DNA of 64,000 bases from an uncultured Rhodospirillales bacterium (GTDB lineage: Bacteria > Pseudomonadota > Alphaproteobacteria > ATCC43930 > CGMCC-115725), in assembly GCA_903828515.1 (NCBI GenBank), contig CAIKMD010000007.1, positions 1,768,706-1,832,705 on the forward strand. Reading direction: 5' to 3'. Positions within the stretch are counted from its first letter, which is position 1; each line of letters starts with the position of its first letter. A program made the position numbers and the translations under genes. Of the stretch, positions 1 to 8,507 are shown piece by piece. Under the pieces are notes generated by a model that did not search any database, was not told where the DNA came from, and saw nothing but the letters and a program-made list of their open reading frames with translations.

Positions 1-2
1 GG

Positions 3-41
3 GCCGTCATCAAGGCCTCCGACGTGATGATCGGCAAATGA
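3..41 (+). CDS. C-terminal end of an unidentified protein (partial)
   Basis: An open frame enters from the left edge and ends at TGA 39-41, encoding the last 12 residues AVIKASDVMIGK. Its stop overlaps the ATG of the next gene (ATGA, 38-41), so it is probably the upstream cistron of the ABC importer operon and translationally coupled to it. Too little is visible to name a family. Confidence 0.4.
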   Translation, partial: AVIKASDVMIGK

Positions 42-1066
42 AGATTTTTCTCGCGGTCGCGGCCCTTTGCCTTATCGGGTTCGCGGCGGCGCCGGCGGAC
101 GCCAAGTCGTTTACCGATTCGGGTGGGCGTGTTGTCGATCTTCCCGACAAGGTCGCTCATGTCTGGCCGGCCGGGCCGCCGTCCGAATCACTCATTTATA
201 TTCTGGCGCCCGAGAAGCTGGTCGGCTGGACGCATCGCATCTCGCCCGACGCGGCGGCGTTTATGAGTAACAACTACGGCGCGCTGCCGGTGATCGGGCG
301 GCTGACGGGGCGCGGCAATACCGCGAACCTCGAGGCGGTTGTGGCTGCGGCGCCCGATCTCATCCTCGATGTCGGCACGGTCGGGCCGACCTATGTGTCG
401 CTGGCAGACCGGGTGCAGGATCAGACTCATATTCCCTATGTCCTGATCGGCGGATCGTTGGCCGACACGCCGACCTTGCTGCGCAACGCGGGCGCGGTAC
501 TCGGCGTCTCCGATCGCGCCGAGATCTTGGCGCGTTACGCACAGGATGCGCTGACCGATATCCAGAAGCGGATCGCGACGGTACCGGCGGCCGAGCGCCC
601 GAAGGCCTATATGGCGCGCGGGCCGCACGGCCTTGAGACCGATGTGCGCGGCTCGATCAACGGCGAAGCGCTCGAATTTCTCGGTGCGCAGAACGTCGTT
701 GCTTCCGGCATGAGCGCGGGCAACCTCGCCGATGTGTCGATGGAACAGGTCCTGGCGTGGCAACCCGATGTGATCGTCACGATCAACCGGGATTTCATCA
801 AAACAGTCTGGGACGATCCGCAATGGCAGGGCGTGAAGGCGGTCCACGACAAGCGGGTCTACATCGAACCGCTCTTGCCGTTCGGCTGGGTCGACGAACC
901 GCCGGGACCGAACCGGATCATCGGCATACGCTGGCTGGCGAAATTGCTCTATCCTCGCTTGTTCCCCGAAGATTTGCGCGCCGAGGCCAAGCGTTTTTAT
1001 GAGCTCTTCTATCACCAAGCCCCCACCGACGCGCAAATCGACCAGCTCATCGGCAAGTCGGGCTGA
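38..1066 (+). CDS. Periplasmic binding protein of an iron-siderophore/cobalamin-type ABC importer
   Basis: This 342-residue protein starts with a Sec signal peptide (about residues 1-22, cleaved near ADA-KSF). The mature part has the FecB/BtuF (COG0614) layout: an N-terminal strand around DSGGRVVDLP, the LEAVVAAAPDLILDVG segment, and a C-terminal lobe with VLAWQPDVIVTINRDF and the late HDKRVYIEPLLPFGWVDEPPG. It would capture a metal chelate or corrinoid in the periplasm and deliver it to the permease encoded next. Start and upstream stop overlap as ATGA. The true ligand (ferric siderophore, heme, cobalamin, or an oxyanion as in some COG0614 members) cannot be decided from sequence, and no TonB-dependent receptor or riboswitch is visible. 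Confidence 0.85.
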   Translation: MKIFLAVAALCLIGFAAAPADAKSFTDSGGRVVDLPDKVAHVWPAGPPSESLIYILAPEKLVGWTHRISPDAAAFMSNNYGALPVIGRLTGRGNTANLEAVVAAAPDLILDVGTVGPTYVSLADRVQDQTHIPYVLIGGSLADTPTLLRNAGAVLGVSDRAEILARYAQDALTDIQKRIATVPAAERPKAYMARGPHGLETDVRGSINGEALEFLGAQNVVASGMSAGNLADVSMEQVLAWQPDVIVTINRDFIKTVWDDPQWQGVKAVHDKRVYIEPLLPFGWVDEPPGPNRIIGIRWLAKLLYPRLFPEDLRAEAKRFYELFYHQAPTDAQIDQLIGKSG

Positions 1067-2066
1067 AGCCGGGTTCATTGTGCCGTTGAGCCTGGGGCTC
1101 ACTGCGCTCGCAGTGTTGGCCGTCGTCGCCTTTGCGGTGGGGGCCTATCCCGTCAGTCCTCACGATTTGTTCGTCGCGCTGGGGCTTACCGGCGGCGCAT
1201 CCGTATCGGATGCCGCCCAAACCGTGATCTGGCAGATCCGCGGCCCGCGCGTTCTCGCCGCAATGCTGGTCGGTGCGGCGCTGGCATCGTCGGGTGCTGC
1301 GTATCAAGGCCTCTTTCGCAATCCGCTGGTGTCGCCCGACATCCTCGGCGTGTCGTCGGGCGCCGCGTTGGGCGCGGTCCTTGGCATCTATCTGTCGCTG
1401 CCGGTGCTCTGGATCGAAGCCGCGTCGTTCGCGGGTGGGCTTGTTGCGGTCGGGATGGTCTACGGTGTCGCGGCTGCCATCCGGGGACGCGATCCGGTGC
1501 TGGTGTTGGTGCTGACCGGCGTGGTGATCGGGGCGTTGCTCGGGTCAGGCGTCGCGCTGTTGAAGTTCCTTGCCGATCCGCTGAACCAGCTTCCGGCCAT
1601 CACGTTCTGGCTGCTCGGGAGCCTCGCATCGTTCAATCGTACCGATCTTCTGGTCCTCGGGCCGACCGTGCTCGTGGCGCTGGTGCCGTTGGCGTTGCTG
1701 CGCTGGCGGCTCGACGTGATGAGTCTCGGCGAGGAGGAAGCAACGTCCTTGGGTGTCGACGTGCGTCTCGTGCGCGTTGCGGCAATCATTGGCGCGACGT
1801 TGATGACGGCGGCGGCGGTGTCGGTCAGCGGCATTGTCGGCTGGGTCGGATTGCTGGTGCCGCATCTGGCGCGGCTCATCGTCGGGCCGGCCTTCGCGCG
1901 GTTGCTGCCGATGACGATCGTGCTCGGAGCGGCTTATCTGCTCGCGGTCGACACGCTCGCGCGCACCATGGGCGCGGTCGAGTTGCCCCTGGGCGTGCTC
2001 ACCGCGGTGATCGGCACGCCGGTATTCCTGTGGCTTTTGGCGCGCGGGCGGCGCGGCGCATGGTAA
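999..2066 (+). CDS. FecCD-type ABC importer permease
   Basis: A 355-residue polytopic membrane protein of the FecCD/BtuC family. Family hallmarks are IRGPRVLAAMLVGAALASSGAAYQG near the N-terminus, FRNPLVSPDILGVSSGAALG, WLLGSLASF, and the cytoplasmic coupling region SGIVGWVGLLVPHLARLIVG followed by LLPMTIVLGAAYLLAVD. About ten membrane segments are expected and the hydrophobic runs agree. The ATG at 999 lies 68 bases inside the binding-protein gene. A GTG at 1080 (codon 28), just after that gene's stop, is an alternative start that removes a Ser/Thr/Pro-rich leader. It forms the transmembrane channel with the ATPase that follows. Confidence 0.88.
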   Translation: MSSSITKPPPTRKSTSSSASRAEAGFIVPLSLGLTALAVLAVVAFAVGAYPVSPHDLFVALGLTGGASVSDAAQTVIWQIRGPRVLAAMLVGAALASSGAAYQGLFRNPLVSPDILGVSSGAALGAVLGIYLSLPVLWIEAASFAGGLVAVGMVYGVAAAIRGRDPVLVLVLTGVVIGALLGSGVALLKFLADPLNQLPAITFWLLGSLASFNRTDLLVLGPTVLVALVPLALLRWRLDVMSLGEEEATSLGVDVRLVRVAAIIGATLMTAAAVSVSGIVGWVGLLVPHLARLIVGPAFARLLPMTIVLGAAYLLAVDTLARTMGAVELPLGVLTAVIGTPVFLWLLARGRRGAW

Positions 2067-2848
2067 GCGAAGGTCTTTCCGTCGAGGGTTTGTCCTTCGG
2101 CTATGCCGGAAACGCGATCGGCGAGGCGGTCAGCTTCGCGCTGAAGCCGGGCGAGGTCATGTGCCTGCTCGGCCCCAATGGCGGCGGTAAATCGACGTTG
2201 CTGAAGACCGTGCTCGGCTTATTGCCGCCGCTTGGCGGGGTCGTGCGGATCGACGGCGAGGATACCGCAGCGTGGACGCCGCGCCGCCGTGCGTTGTCGC
2301 TCGGCTATGTGCCGCAAAGCGGCGCCGGGCAGTTCGCCTATAGCGTGGCGGAAATGGTGCTGATGGGACGCACCGCGCATCACAGCGCGTTCTCGCCGCC
2401 GAGCGAAGCGGATCGCGTCATTGCCAACGAGGCGTTGATCGCGCTTGGGATATTGCCGCTGGCCGATCGCGACTGGCTGAAGATCAGCGGCGGTGAACGG
2501 CAATTGGCATTGATCGCCCGCGCGCTGGCACAGCAGCCACGCGTGCTGATCCTCGACGAGCCCACGGCCAATCTCGATTTCGGCAATCAGGTGCGCGTGC
2601 TCGCCGAGATACAACTGCTTGCGGCGCAGGGCCTCGCCATCGTCTTCGCGACGCATCACCCGGAACAGGCTTTCGCCTGCGCGGATCGCGTCGCGGTGCT
2701 CCACAATGGAAGGTTGGAACGTCAGGGCACGTCGGACGAGGTCATCACGCCCGAGACGATGCGCCTCGTCTACGGCGTCGAGGTCGACATCGTGCCGATC
2801 GACGACGGGCGCCTCAAGATGTGCGTGCCGCGGAGCTGGCGCTCGTAG
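2060..2848 (+). CDS. ATP-binding subunit of iron/cobalamin-type ABC importer
   Basis: A 262-residue ABC ATPase with Walker A GPNGGGKST, the Q-loop in LGYVPQSG, signature motif ISGGERQLALIARAL, Walker B VLILDEPTANLD and switch histidine ATHH. The ATG at 2060 overlaps the permease stop (TAA 2064-2066) and is preferred over an ATG 30 bases upstream inside the permease. It energises uptake by the binding protein and permease of the same operon. FepC/FecE/BtuD family; the substrate is unknown. Confidence 0.88.
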   Translation: MVSEGLSVEGLSFGYAGNAIGEAVSFALKPGEVMCLLGPNGGGKSTLLKTVLGLLPPLGGVVRIDGEDTAAWTPRRRALSLGYVPQSGAGQFAYSVAEMVLMGRTAHHSAFSPPSEADRVIANEALIALGILPLADRDWLKISGGERQLALIARALAQQPRVLILDEPTANLDFGNQVRVLAEIQLLAAQGLAIVFATHHPEQAFACADRVAVLHNGRLERQGTSDEVITPETMRLVYGVEVDIVPIDDGRLKMCVPRSWRS

Positions 2849-2866
2849 CGTGCAGGCGCTGGGCGT

Positions 2867-5800
2867 TCAGGCGCTGGCGAGCGCGGTGTTCGCGGTAGTG
2901 CCGGCGGCGAGCGCGAACGAGCACTGCTCGACGACAGAGGCCCAATCGTTCGGCGCGGGCTGACGGAACAGCATCATGCTGCGATACCACGGGCTGTCGG
3001 TGCGCTTTTCGAGCCAGCGCCAATCGGCGCCGTGCGGCAGCATCAGCCAGCAATTCACGTCGAGCGCGCCGGCCAGATGGGCGACCGTGCCGTCGACCGT
3101 GATGACGAGGTCGAGCATGCTCATCGCAGCGGCGGCGTCGGCGGCATCGGCGAGATGCGGCGTCAGGTCGAGGATGCGGTCGGCGAGCGGGCCTTGGGTG
3201 AGTTCGGTCATCGCGGCGCCGCGCTGCAGGCTGTAGAAGCTCACGCCGCGCGTGCCGATGATTTGGCGCATCGCGTCGAGTTTCACCGAGCGGTTGCCGC
3301 CGTCGGTCGATTCCGAATCCGAACCCCAGGCGAGGCCGACGCGGATGCCGTCGCCGGTCATCAGCGGCGCGAGCGCTTGCGCGCGTGCCGGATCGACCGC
3401 GAGATACGGGAGACTGGTCGGGATCGTCGACAGGGTGGTGCCGAGCCGGTGCATCGCGCTCATCAGCGGAAGATGCGCGTCGAACGCGGGAAGGGCGCCG
3501 TCGAGCGCGACCACGCCGTCGAGACCGGGCGCCGTCATCATCAGCCGCACGAGGGCCGGATGGCAGGCGAGGATGATCCGGCTCGCATAGGCGCGAAGCT
3601 GCGGCGCGAAGCGAACGAACTGGATGGTTTCGCCGAGGCCCTGTTCGGACCACAGCAGCAGCGTGCGGTCGCCGAGCATCTGGCCGTCCCACAGCGGTGC
3701 GTTGAGCGTCGGCATCTTCATGTGACGCCAGCCGCGCCAGCGCCATTCGAATTCGGCGGCGCCGGCCTTGAGGTCGCCCTTTGACATCAGCGCCATGGCG
3801 AGGCCCATATGCGCGTCGGCGTAATCGCTCTTCAAGGCAATGGCGCGACGGAAGCATTCGATGCCGCTATCGACATCGCCCTGCGAGCGCAGCGTGGTGC
3901 CGAGATAGGCGAAGGCTTCGGGATAATCGGGACGGATTTCGAGCGCGCGGCGCTGCAGACGCACCGCCTCGTCGTAAAGTCCGGCTGCCCGCGCGATATT
4001 GCCGAGATTGGCCAATGCCTGCGGATGATCGGGCTTCAGTTCGAGAGTGCGGCGGTAATGCAGCGTCGCCTGGTCGGTGAGACCGGCGGCGTCGAGCGCG
4101 GTCGCCAGATTGTTATGGCCGTCGGCATAGCCGGGTTTCATCTCCAGCGCCTTGGCGAGGTAGCCGATCGCTTCCTGCGCGTGGCCCTGTTCCTGCAGTG
4201 CGAGGCCGAGATTGCCGAGCGCGAGCGGATAGTCGGGACGCTTTTCCAGGGCGCGGCGATAGCAGGCAACCGCGTCATCGAGACGACCGAAGCGGCGCAG
4301 CAGGATGCCGAGATTGTTGAGCGTCTCGGGGCGGTGATTGCGTTCGCCCATCAGGGCCTGACGCGCGACTTCGCCGATGAGGCGATGATCGGCAGGCTCG
4401 GAATCGCCGTTCTGCTCGGGCCAGAACGGCTTGAGCGCGGCATAGCAGGGAATGGCGGCGGTCGCGAGATTGATCCAGCCGGCGTCGGCGTCGGAGGGCA
4501 GGAACAGCCAGGCCGGCCGGTCGAGCGCGCTGGCGAGATGCGCCATGCCGACTTCGGTGGTGACGACGAGATCGAGATTGCGCAGCGCCGCGGCATAGCG
4601 GTGGAAATCGGTCAGTTCGGGCGTTAGGTCGGTCACGCGATCATGCGGCGGGCGCGGCGTCAGCGCGAAGAAGCGCACGCCGGGGACGTCGAGCAGGGCG
4701 TCGAGCGTCGCGTCGTGGCCGTTCCAGGCGATGCCGATCTTGAGATCGTCGCCGGCCATCGCCAGCGAGAGATTGGCGACGCGGGTCGGATCGAAGGCAA
4801 CGCGGCGCAGGCGCGCCATGTAGTCCTGTGCCTCGGCGGACTTGCCGCCTTCGGCGTTGAGCGCGCCCAGACGGAAGAGAAGATCGGGGCTGTTGGGCGC
4901 CATGTTGAGGCCGGCGACCAAGGGACCGAGCGCACCGGCCGAGCGATATTGGCGCAGGGTCGCGAGGAACGGCGCGCTTTGTTCCTGCGGCAGCAGCGCC
5001 TGCATCGGAACCGGCGCCAGCGTGTCGGAAGGAGCGGCGAAGCCGAAGACGGCGAGCGCGCCCCCGACTTGTTCGATGACCTTGTCCCACGCGCCGGCCT
5101 GGGCCTGGCGATAGATCAAAAGGCTGGGATACCACGGGCTGTCGGTGCCGTGACCCGACCAGCGCCAGTCGCTGACCTTCGGGAGCATGACCCAGGCGGC
5201 ACGGCCGAGCGCGCCGGCGATGTGCGCGGCGATGCCGTCGACGGTGATGACGAGATCGAGCTGGCTGATCGCCGCCGCCATATCGGCGAGATCGGAAATC
5301 TTGAATGAGAGGTCGGTGAGACGGTTGGCGAACGGGCTCGCGGCGATTTCGCCGGCAGCACCCGATTCGAGGCCGAAGAAACGCAGGCCCGGCACTTGCA
5401 GGAGCGGCGCCAGCGAAGCCAGCGGAATGGGACGGCGTTGATCCTTGTTGCCGCCGTTCCACATCAATCCGACCTTGAAGCCGGGACCGGCGACGGACGG
5501 CTGGATCGCGCTCTGCTTGATCGGATCGACGGCGATATAGGGACCGGCGAAGCGCACGTTGTCACGGGCGATGCCGAGGCGGTTGAGCAGGCTGGTCAGC
5601 GGCAGATAGGCATGAACCTGGGGCACCGGTTCGCCCTGGCTCACGACCTGATCGATGCCGGGCGCGGATGCGGCAAGGCGCGCGAGCGGCGCCGGGCATG
5701 CCAGCACGATGCGGCCGGCCGAAGCGCGCAGCATCGGCGCGAAGCGAATGAGTTGAACCGCATCGGCGAGACCGGTGTCGGCCCAGAGCAGCAGAGTACG

Positions 5801-6583
5801 GCCGGCGAGCGGCTTGCCGTCCCAGAGCGGCGCGTTGAGGCGCGGCGCGCCGGGTCGGCGCAGGCGCCATTCGTATTCGGCGCTACCGCCGGCGAGATCG
5901 CCGTTCTCCATCATGAAGAGACCGAGATTGGTATGCAGCGTCGGATCGTCGGGCGTGCCGGCGATCGCATCGCGCAATCCCGCGATGGCCTCGTCGAGCT
6001 TGCCCTGTTCACGGCGCGCGAGCGCGAGACCGTTGAGCGCGGCCGGATGACCGGGGCGCGCACGCAGGACCTGCTCGAAACATTGAGCGGCTTCTTCGGG
6101 ACGGCCTTCTTCGCCGAGCGCGGTCGCCAGCACGAAGAGAGCTTCGGGATTTTCGGGCTTCAGGCGCAACGCGAGGCGCGCGCACTGAACGGCCTGGTCG
6201 GCGCGGTTGAGCGCCAACAGCGACAAGCCGAGATTGACCAGCGCATCGGGGGAGTCGGGATGGATCGCGAGCGCGCGGCGCAGATGCGTGATCGCTTCCT
6301 CGGGGCGGCCTTTCAGCCGCAGCACGTTGCCGAGATTGTTGAGGATGTTGACGTTGTCGGGGAGTTCCTGGCGGGCCTGTTCGAGAAACTGAATGGCTTC
6401 ATCGAGTTTGCCGGACGATGCCAGCACCGTGCCGAGGAGGAATTGGAGATCGGTACTGCGCGCCGGCGCATCGAGCGCGGACCGCAAGGCCTTTTCGGCA
6501 TCGGAGAAGCGGCGCTCGCGCATCGCTTCGACGACCCAGTCTTTCAGGCTCGCCGTCGGCATCAGGTTGTTGTCGCCGTCCAT
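2867..6583 (-). CDS. Giant TPR protein with repeated GT9/OGT-like domains
   Basis: This 1238-residue soluble protein has no signal peptide. By eye it contains TPR repeats at about 45-230, a full glycosyltransferase-like domain at 240-510 (NAPLWDG, LLLWADTGLADAVQLIRF, LDLVITVDGIAAHIAGALG, DWRW...DSPWYP), a degenerate half domain at 545-745 (LDLVVTTEVGMAHLASAL), a second TPR block at 750-935, and a second full domain at 940-1230 (NAPLWDG, LLLWSEQGLGETIQFVRF, LDLVITVDGTVAHLAGAL, DWRW...DSPWYR). Related bacterial TPR-glycosyltransferase proteins usually carry one TPR array and one such domain of about 500-700 residues. Donor and acceptor are unknown; glycosylation of protein or surface polymer is an inference. 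The gene is isolated, and a purine-rich GAGG lies upstream of the start. Confidence 0.8.
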   Translation of the reverse strand: MDGDNNLMPTASLKDWVVEAMRERRFSDAEKALRSALDAPARSTDLQFLLGTVLASSGKLDEAIQFLEQARQELPDNVNILNNLGNVLRLKGRPEEAITHLRRALAIHPDSPDALVNLGLSLLALNRADQAVQCARLALRLKPENPEALFVLATALGEEGRPEEAAQCFEQVLRARPGHPAALNGLALARREQGKLDEAIAGLRDAIAGTPDDPTLHTNLGLFMMENGDLAGGSAEYEWRLRRPGAPRLNAPLWDGKPLAGRTLLLWADTGLADAVQLIRFAPMLRASAGRIVLACPAPLARLAASAPGIDQVVSQGEPVPQVHAYLPLTSLLNRLGIARDNVRFAGPYIAVDPIKQSAIQPSVAGPGFKVGLMWNGGNKDQRRPIPLASLAPLLQVPGLRFFGLESGAAGEIAASPFANRLTDLSFKISDLADMAAAISQLDLVITVDGIAAHIAGALGRAAWVMLPKVSDWRWSGHGTDSPWYPSLLIYRQAQAGAWDKVIEQVGGALAVFGFAAPSDTLAPVPMQALLPQEQSAPFLATLRQYRSAGALGPLVAGLNMAPNSPDLLFRLGALNAEGGKSAEAQDYMARLRRVAFDPTRVANLSLAMAGDDLKIGIAWNGHDATLDALLDVPGVRFFALTPRPPHDRVTDLTPELTDFHRYAAALRNLDLVVTTEVGMAHLASALDRPAWLFLPSDADAGWINLATAAIPCYAALKPFWPEQNGDSEPADHRLIGEVARQALMGERNHRPETLNNLGILLRRFGRLDDAVACYRRALEKRPDYPLALGNLGLALQEQGHAQEAIGYLAKALEMKPGYADGHNNLATALDAAGLTDQATLHYRRTLELKPDHPQALANLGNIARAAGLYDEAVRLQRRALEIRPDYPEAFAYLGTTLRSQGDVDSGIECFRRAIALKSDYADAHMGLAMALMSKGDLKAGAAEFEWRWRGWRHMKMPTLNAPLWDGQMLGDRTLLLWSEQGLGETIQFVRFAPQLRAYASRIILACHPALVRLMMTAPGLDGVVALDGALPAFDAHLPLMSAMHRLGTTLSTIPTSLPYLAVDPARAQALAPLMTGDGIRVGLAWGSDSESTDGGNRSVKLDAMRQIIGTRGVSFYSLQRGAAMTELTQGPLADRILDLTPHLADAADAAAAMSMLDLVITVDGTVAHLAGALDVNCWLMLPHGADWRWLEKRTDSPWYRSMMLFRQPAPNDWASVVEQCSFALAAGTTANTALASA

Positions 6584-6875
6584 CGTCAGTCACCCTCGGA
6601 GGAATCGCGCGATGCCCCACAGCATCACGGAGTACTACCGACAATTTTTAGAGAATAAGGGTTAATTATTTCTCACCATGGACGGTGAGGAGGGGATTGC
6701 CGGCTCCGGTGGCCGACATTCGATAATGCGTTAACCGGTGTGAAGATCTGGTTAAATGAACTCAATAACCGCGAAAAACCGCTTGAACTTGAACGCGATT
6801 TAAATTGCCGGCCACAAATCGGCCATGGTTCATTTGTATCCTTCAGTCGTCGCTTCAGTAGGGAGGGCTTTCGAA
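6584..6875. other. AT-richer intergenic region between the TPR gene and a small gene
   Basis: This 292-base gap holds no large gene. It contains the promoter and ribosome-binding region of the TPR gene reading left, a possible 17-codon ORF at 6612-6665, a short perfect hairpin (CTCACC 6672-6677 with GGTGAG 6684-6689), and an inverted pair AAATGAAC 6754-6761 / GTTCATTT 6828-6835 ahead of the small gene at 6876. The base composition (for example around 6643-6672) is clearly more AT-rich than the coding DNA, as expected for a control region. Confidence 0.5.
6612..6665 (+). CDS. Possible 17-residue peptide
   Basis: A perfect GGAGG at 6598-6602 sits nine bases before an ATG that opens MPHSITEYYRQFLENKG and stops at TAA 6663-6665. 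A hairpin follows at 6672-6689. The reading frame lies antisense to the leader of the TPR gene. A real small peptide or leader is possible, but a frame this short with a good ribosome site also occurs by chance. Confidence 0.2.
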   Translation: MPHSITEYYRQFLENKG

Positions 6876-7097
6876 ATGCAACGTTGGTTAGTCGGCGAAG
6901 CCAGCCTCGAAGAATTGATCGGGGACGACATGATGGGCCCCGTTGTGGCGAGCGCGGGCATGAACCGCGAGGAATTCCGCCTAAGTTTCGCCGAGACCGC
7001 GCGGCGGCTCTGTCCCCGCGCCGGCGAGAGCCGGTCCGGCAAGAGCGGGAATGTGCGGTGCAGCGAGCAGCCGCGTCGCTTCGCGGCCGGGTTCTGA
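6876..7097 (+). CDS. Small hypothetical protein, 73 residues
   Basis: A strong Shine-Dalgarno site (GGGAGGG, 6861-6867) lies eight bases before the ATG. The first 45 residues (MQRWLVGEASLEELIGDD, then VASAGMNREEFRLSFAETARRL) are acidic and amphipathic, looking like a small helical protein. The tail is basic and low-complexity. The 3' half overlaps the end of the histidine kinase gene on the other strand (6981-7097), where the kinase itself has left its conserved domain. I do not recognise a named family. The good ribosome site and protein-like N-terminus favour a real gene. Confidence 0.5.
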   Translation: MQRWLVGEASLEELIGDDMMGPVVASAGMNREEFRLSFAETARRLCPRAGESRSGKSGNVRCSEQPRRFAAGF

Positions 7098-8504
7098 ACG
7101 GCCGGATTCGACCGCTAAAGGAATTTGCAGCACGGCTTTGAGGCCGGGATTGACCGCGCCCGGATGGCTCTCTTCGAGCCATACCGTGCCGTCGTGAAGC
7201 TGCGACACCGCACGGACAAGACTGAGACCCAAACCGTTTCCGGGGGTGCTCCGGCTCCCCTCCAGCCGGACGAACCGGTCGAACACCGCCTCGCGCCGTT
7301 CGACCGGCACGCCGGGGCCGGAATCGGCCACTTCGACGCGGGCGTTGGGCCCGATCGCGTGCGCGACCAGCGCGACGCCGCCCTCGGGTGTGTACTTCAA
7401 GGCGTTGTCGAGCAGGTTGGCGATCGCCTGCGATAACAGGTGTCGATCGCCGCGGACCTTGAGCGTGGCCGCGATATCGCTGGTCAGCACAAGACCCTTT
7501 TCCTCGGCGACGGGATCGTAAAGCTCGGCCACGTCAGTGGCGATTTCGGCGAGATCGACGACGCCCCAACTGTCACGTCGCGAACCCGCTTCGGCCTCGG
7601 CGATACTGAGGAGTGCGTTGAACGTGCCGAGCAGCCGGTCCGCCTCGCTGATCGTATCGCGCAGCGCCTCGGCATAGCGTTGCTCGTCGGGCTTCTCGAT
7701 GAGCGTTACCTCGAGCCGGGCACGCAGGCGTGCCAGCGGCGTGCGCAGATCGTGGGCGATGTTGTCGGTGACCTGTTTCATGCCCGCCATCAGCTGCTCG
7801 ATCTGGTCGAGCATGGCGTTGAGATTTTCCGCGAGCTGATCGAACTCGTCGCCGCTGCCCGACAGCGGCACGCGCTGGGACATGTCGCCGTGGATGATGC
7901 GGGTGCTGGTTCGGTTCACCGCGTCGACCTTGCGGAGCATGTTGCGGGTCATCAGCAGGCCGCCGGCAATGCCGAGACCCAGGGTGATGAGCGCCGCCCA
8001 ACCGAGCGTATGCGTGATCCGGCCTCGGAAAAGATCGGCGTCGCGCATATCGCGCCCGACCAGAAGATGGAAATTGCCCGGCAGCACGATCACCGAGGCG
8101 CGCGCGGCGAGGGTCTCTGTCACGCTGCCGCGGTGTTCCTCGACCGGAAAGCGAACCCAGCCATTGCCGCTTTCGTGCACCTGCGGCCATTGCTGAAGAT
8201 TGCCGGCGAGCGGATGGAGCAGGGGATCAGTGATCAGATAAAGCGTGCTGTCGAACCGTCCAGGGGTGCGTTCCTCGGCGGTGACGCGTTCGTGGATGAC
8301 GTCGACCAGGCCCGCGAGCCCGTGCTCCTGATATTGCTCGGCGAGGCCGCGGATTTCGGCGTCGATCGTTTCGTCGGTCTGCAGGTCGATGAAATCGGCG
8401 GTCGACAGATAGATGAACGCCAGGAGCGCCAGCACCGAGGTCGCGAACAGCGAAAAATAGACGGCGGCGAGACGAAAGGCGTTGGTGTTGAAAAACCGCG
8501 TCAT
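6981..8504 (-). CDS. Sensor histidine kinase (HAMP-HisKA-HATPase)
   Basis: A 507-residue inner-membrane kinase. Transmembrane segment one is at about 11-36, a periplasmic sensor region follows to about 164, transmembrane segment two is at about 165-185, and HAMP spans about 187-240. The phosphoacceptor is His251 in NIAHDLRTPLARLR. The ATPase domain has N-box NLLDNALKYTPEGG, G1 DSGPGVP and G2 GNGLGLSLVRAV. A nonconserved tail of about 35 residues follows the last conserved strand. It lies three bases after the response regulator gene, reading the same way, so it is the cognate kinase. The stimulus is unknown; the layout is that of the QseC/PhoQ-like class. Confidence 0.9.
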   Translation of the reverse strand: MTRFFNTNAFRLAAVYFSLFATSVLALLAFIYLSTADFIDLQTDETIDAEIRGLAEQYQEHGLAGLVDVIHERVTAEERTPGRFDSTLYLITDPLLHPLAGNLQQWPQVHESGNGWVRFPVEEHRGSVTETLAARASVIVLPGNFHLLVGRDMRDADLFRGRITHTLGWAALITLGLGIAGGLLMTRNMLRKVDAVNRTSTRIIHGDMSQRVPLSGSGDEFDQLAENLNAMLDQIEQLMAGMKQVTDNIAHDLRTPLARLRARLEVTLIEKPDEQRYAEALRDTISEADRLLGTFNALLSIAEAEAGSRRDSWGVVDLAEIATDVAELYDPVAEEKGLVLTSDIAATLKVRGDRHLLSQAIANLLDNALKYTPEGGVALVAHAIGPNARVEVADSGPGVPVERREAVFDRFVRLEGSRSTPGNGLGLSLVRAVSQLHDGTVWLEESHPGAVNPGLKAVLQIPLAVESGRSEPGREATRLLAAPHIPALAGPALAGAGTEPPRGLGET

Positions 8505-8507
8505 CGC

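Noticed and set aside
1-200. Cobalamin riboswitch ahead of the BtuF-like gene
   Set aside because: The gene overlaps its upstream cistron and no leader is present in the window.
5396-6658. 420-codon plus-strand frame
   Set aside because: Antisense shadow of the TPR-glycosyltransferase gene; low-complexity Arg/Gln/Glu-rich product, no ribosome site.
6743-6800. LexA-type site from the repeated GAAC near 6786-6795
   Set aside because: The two GAAC are only two bases apart, not seven.
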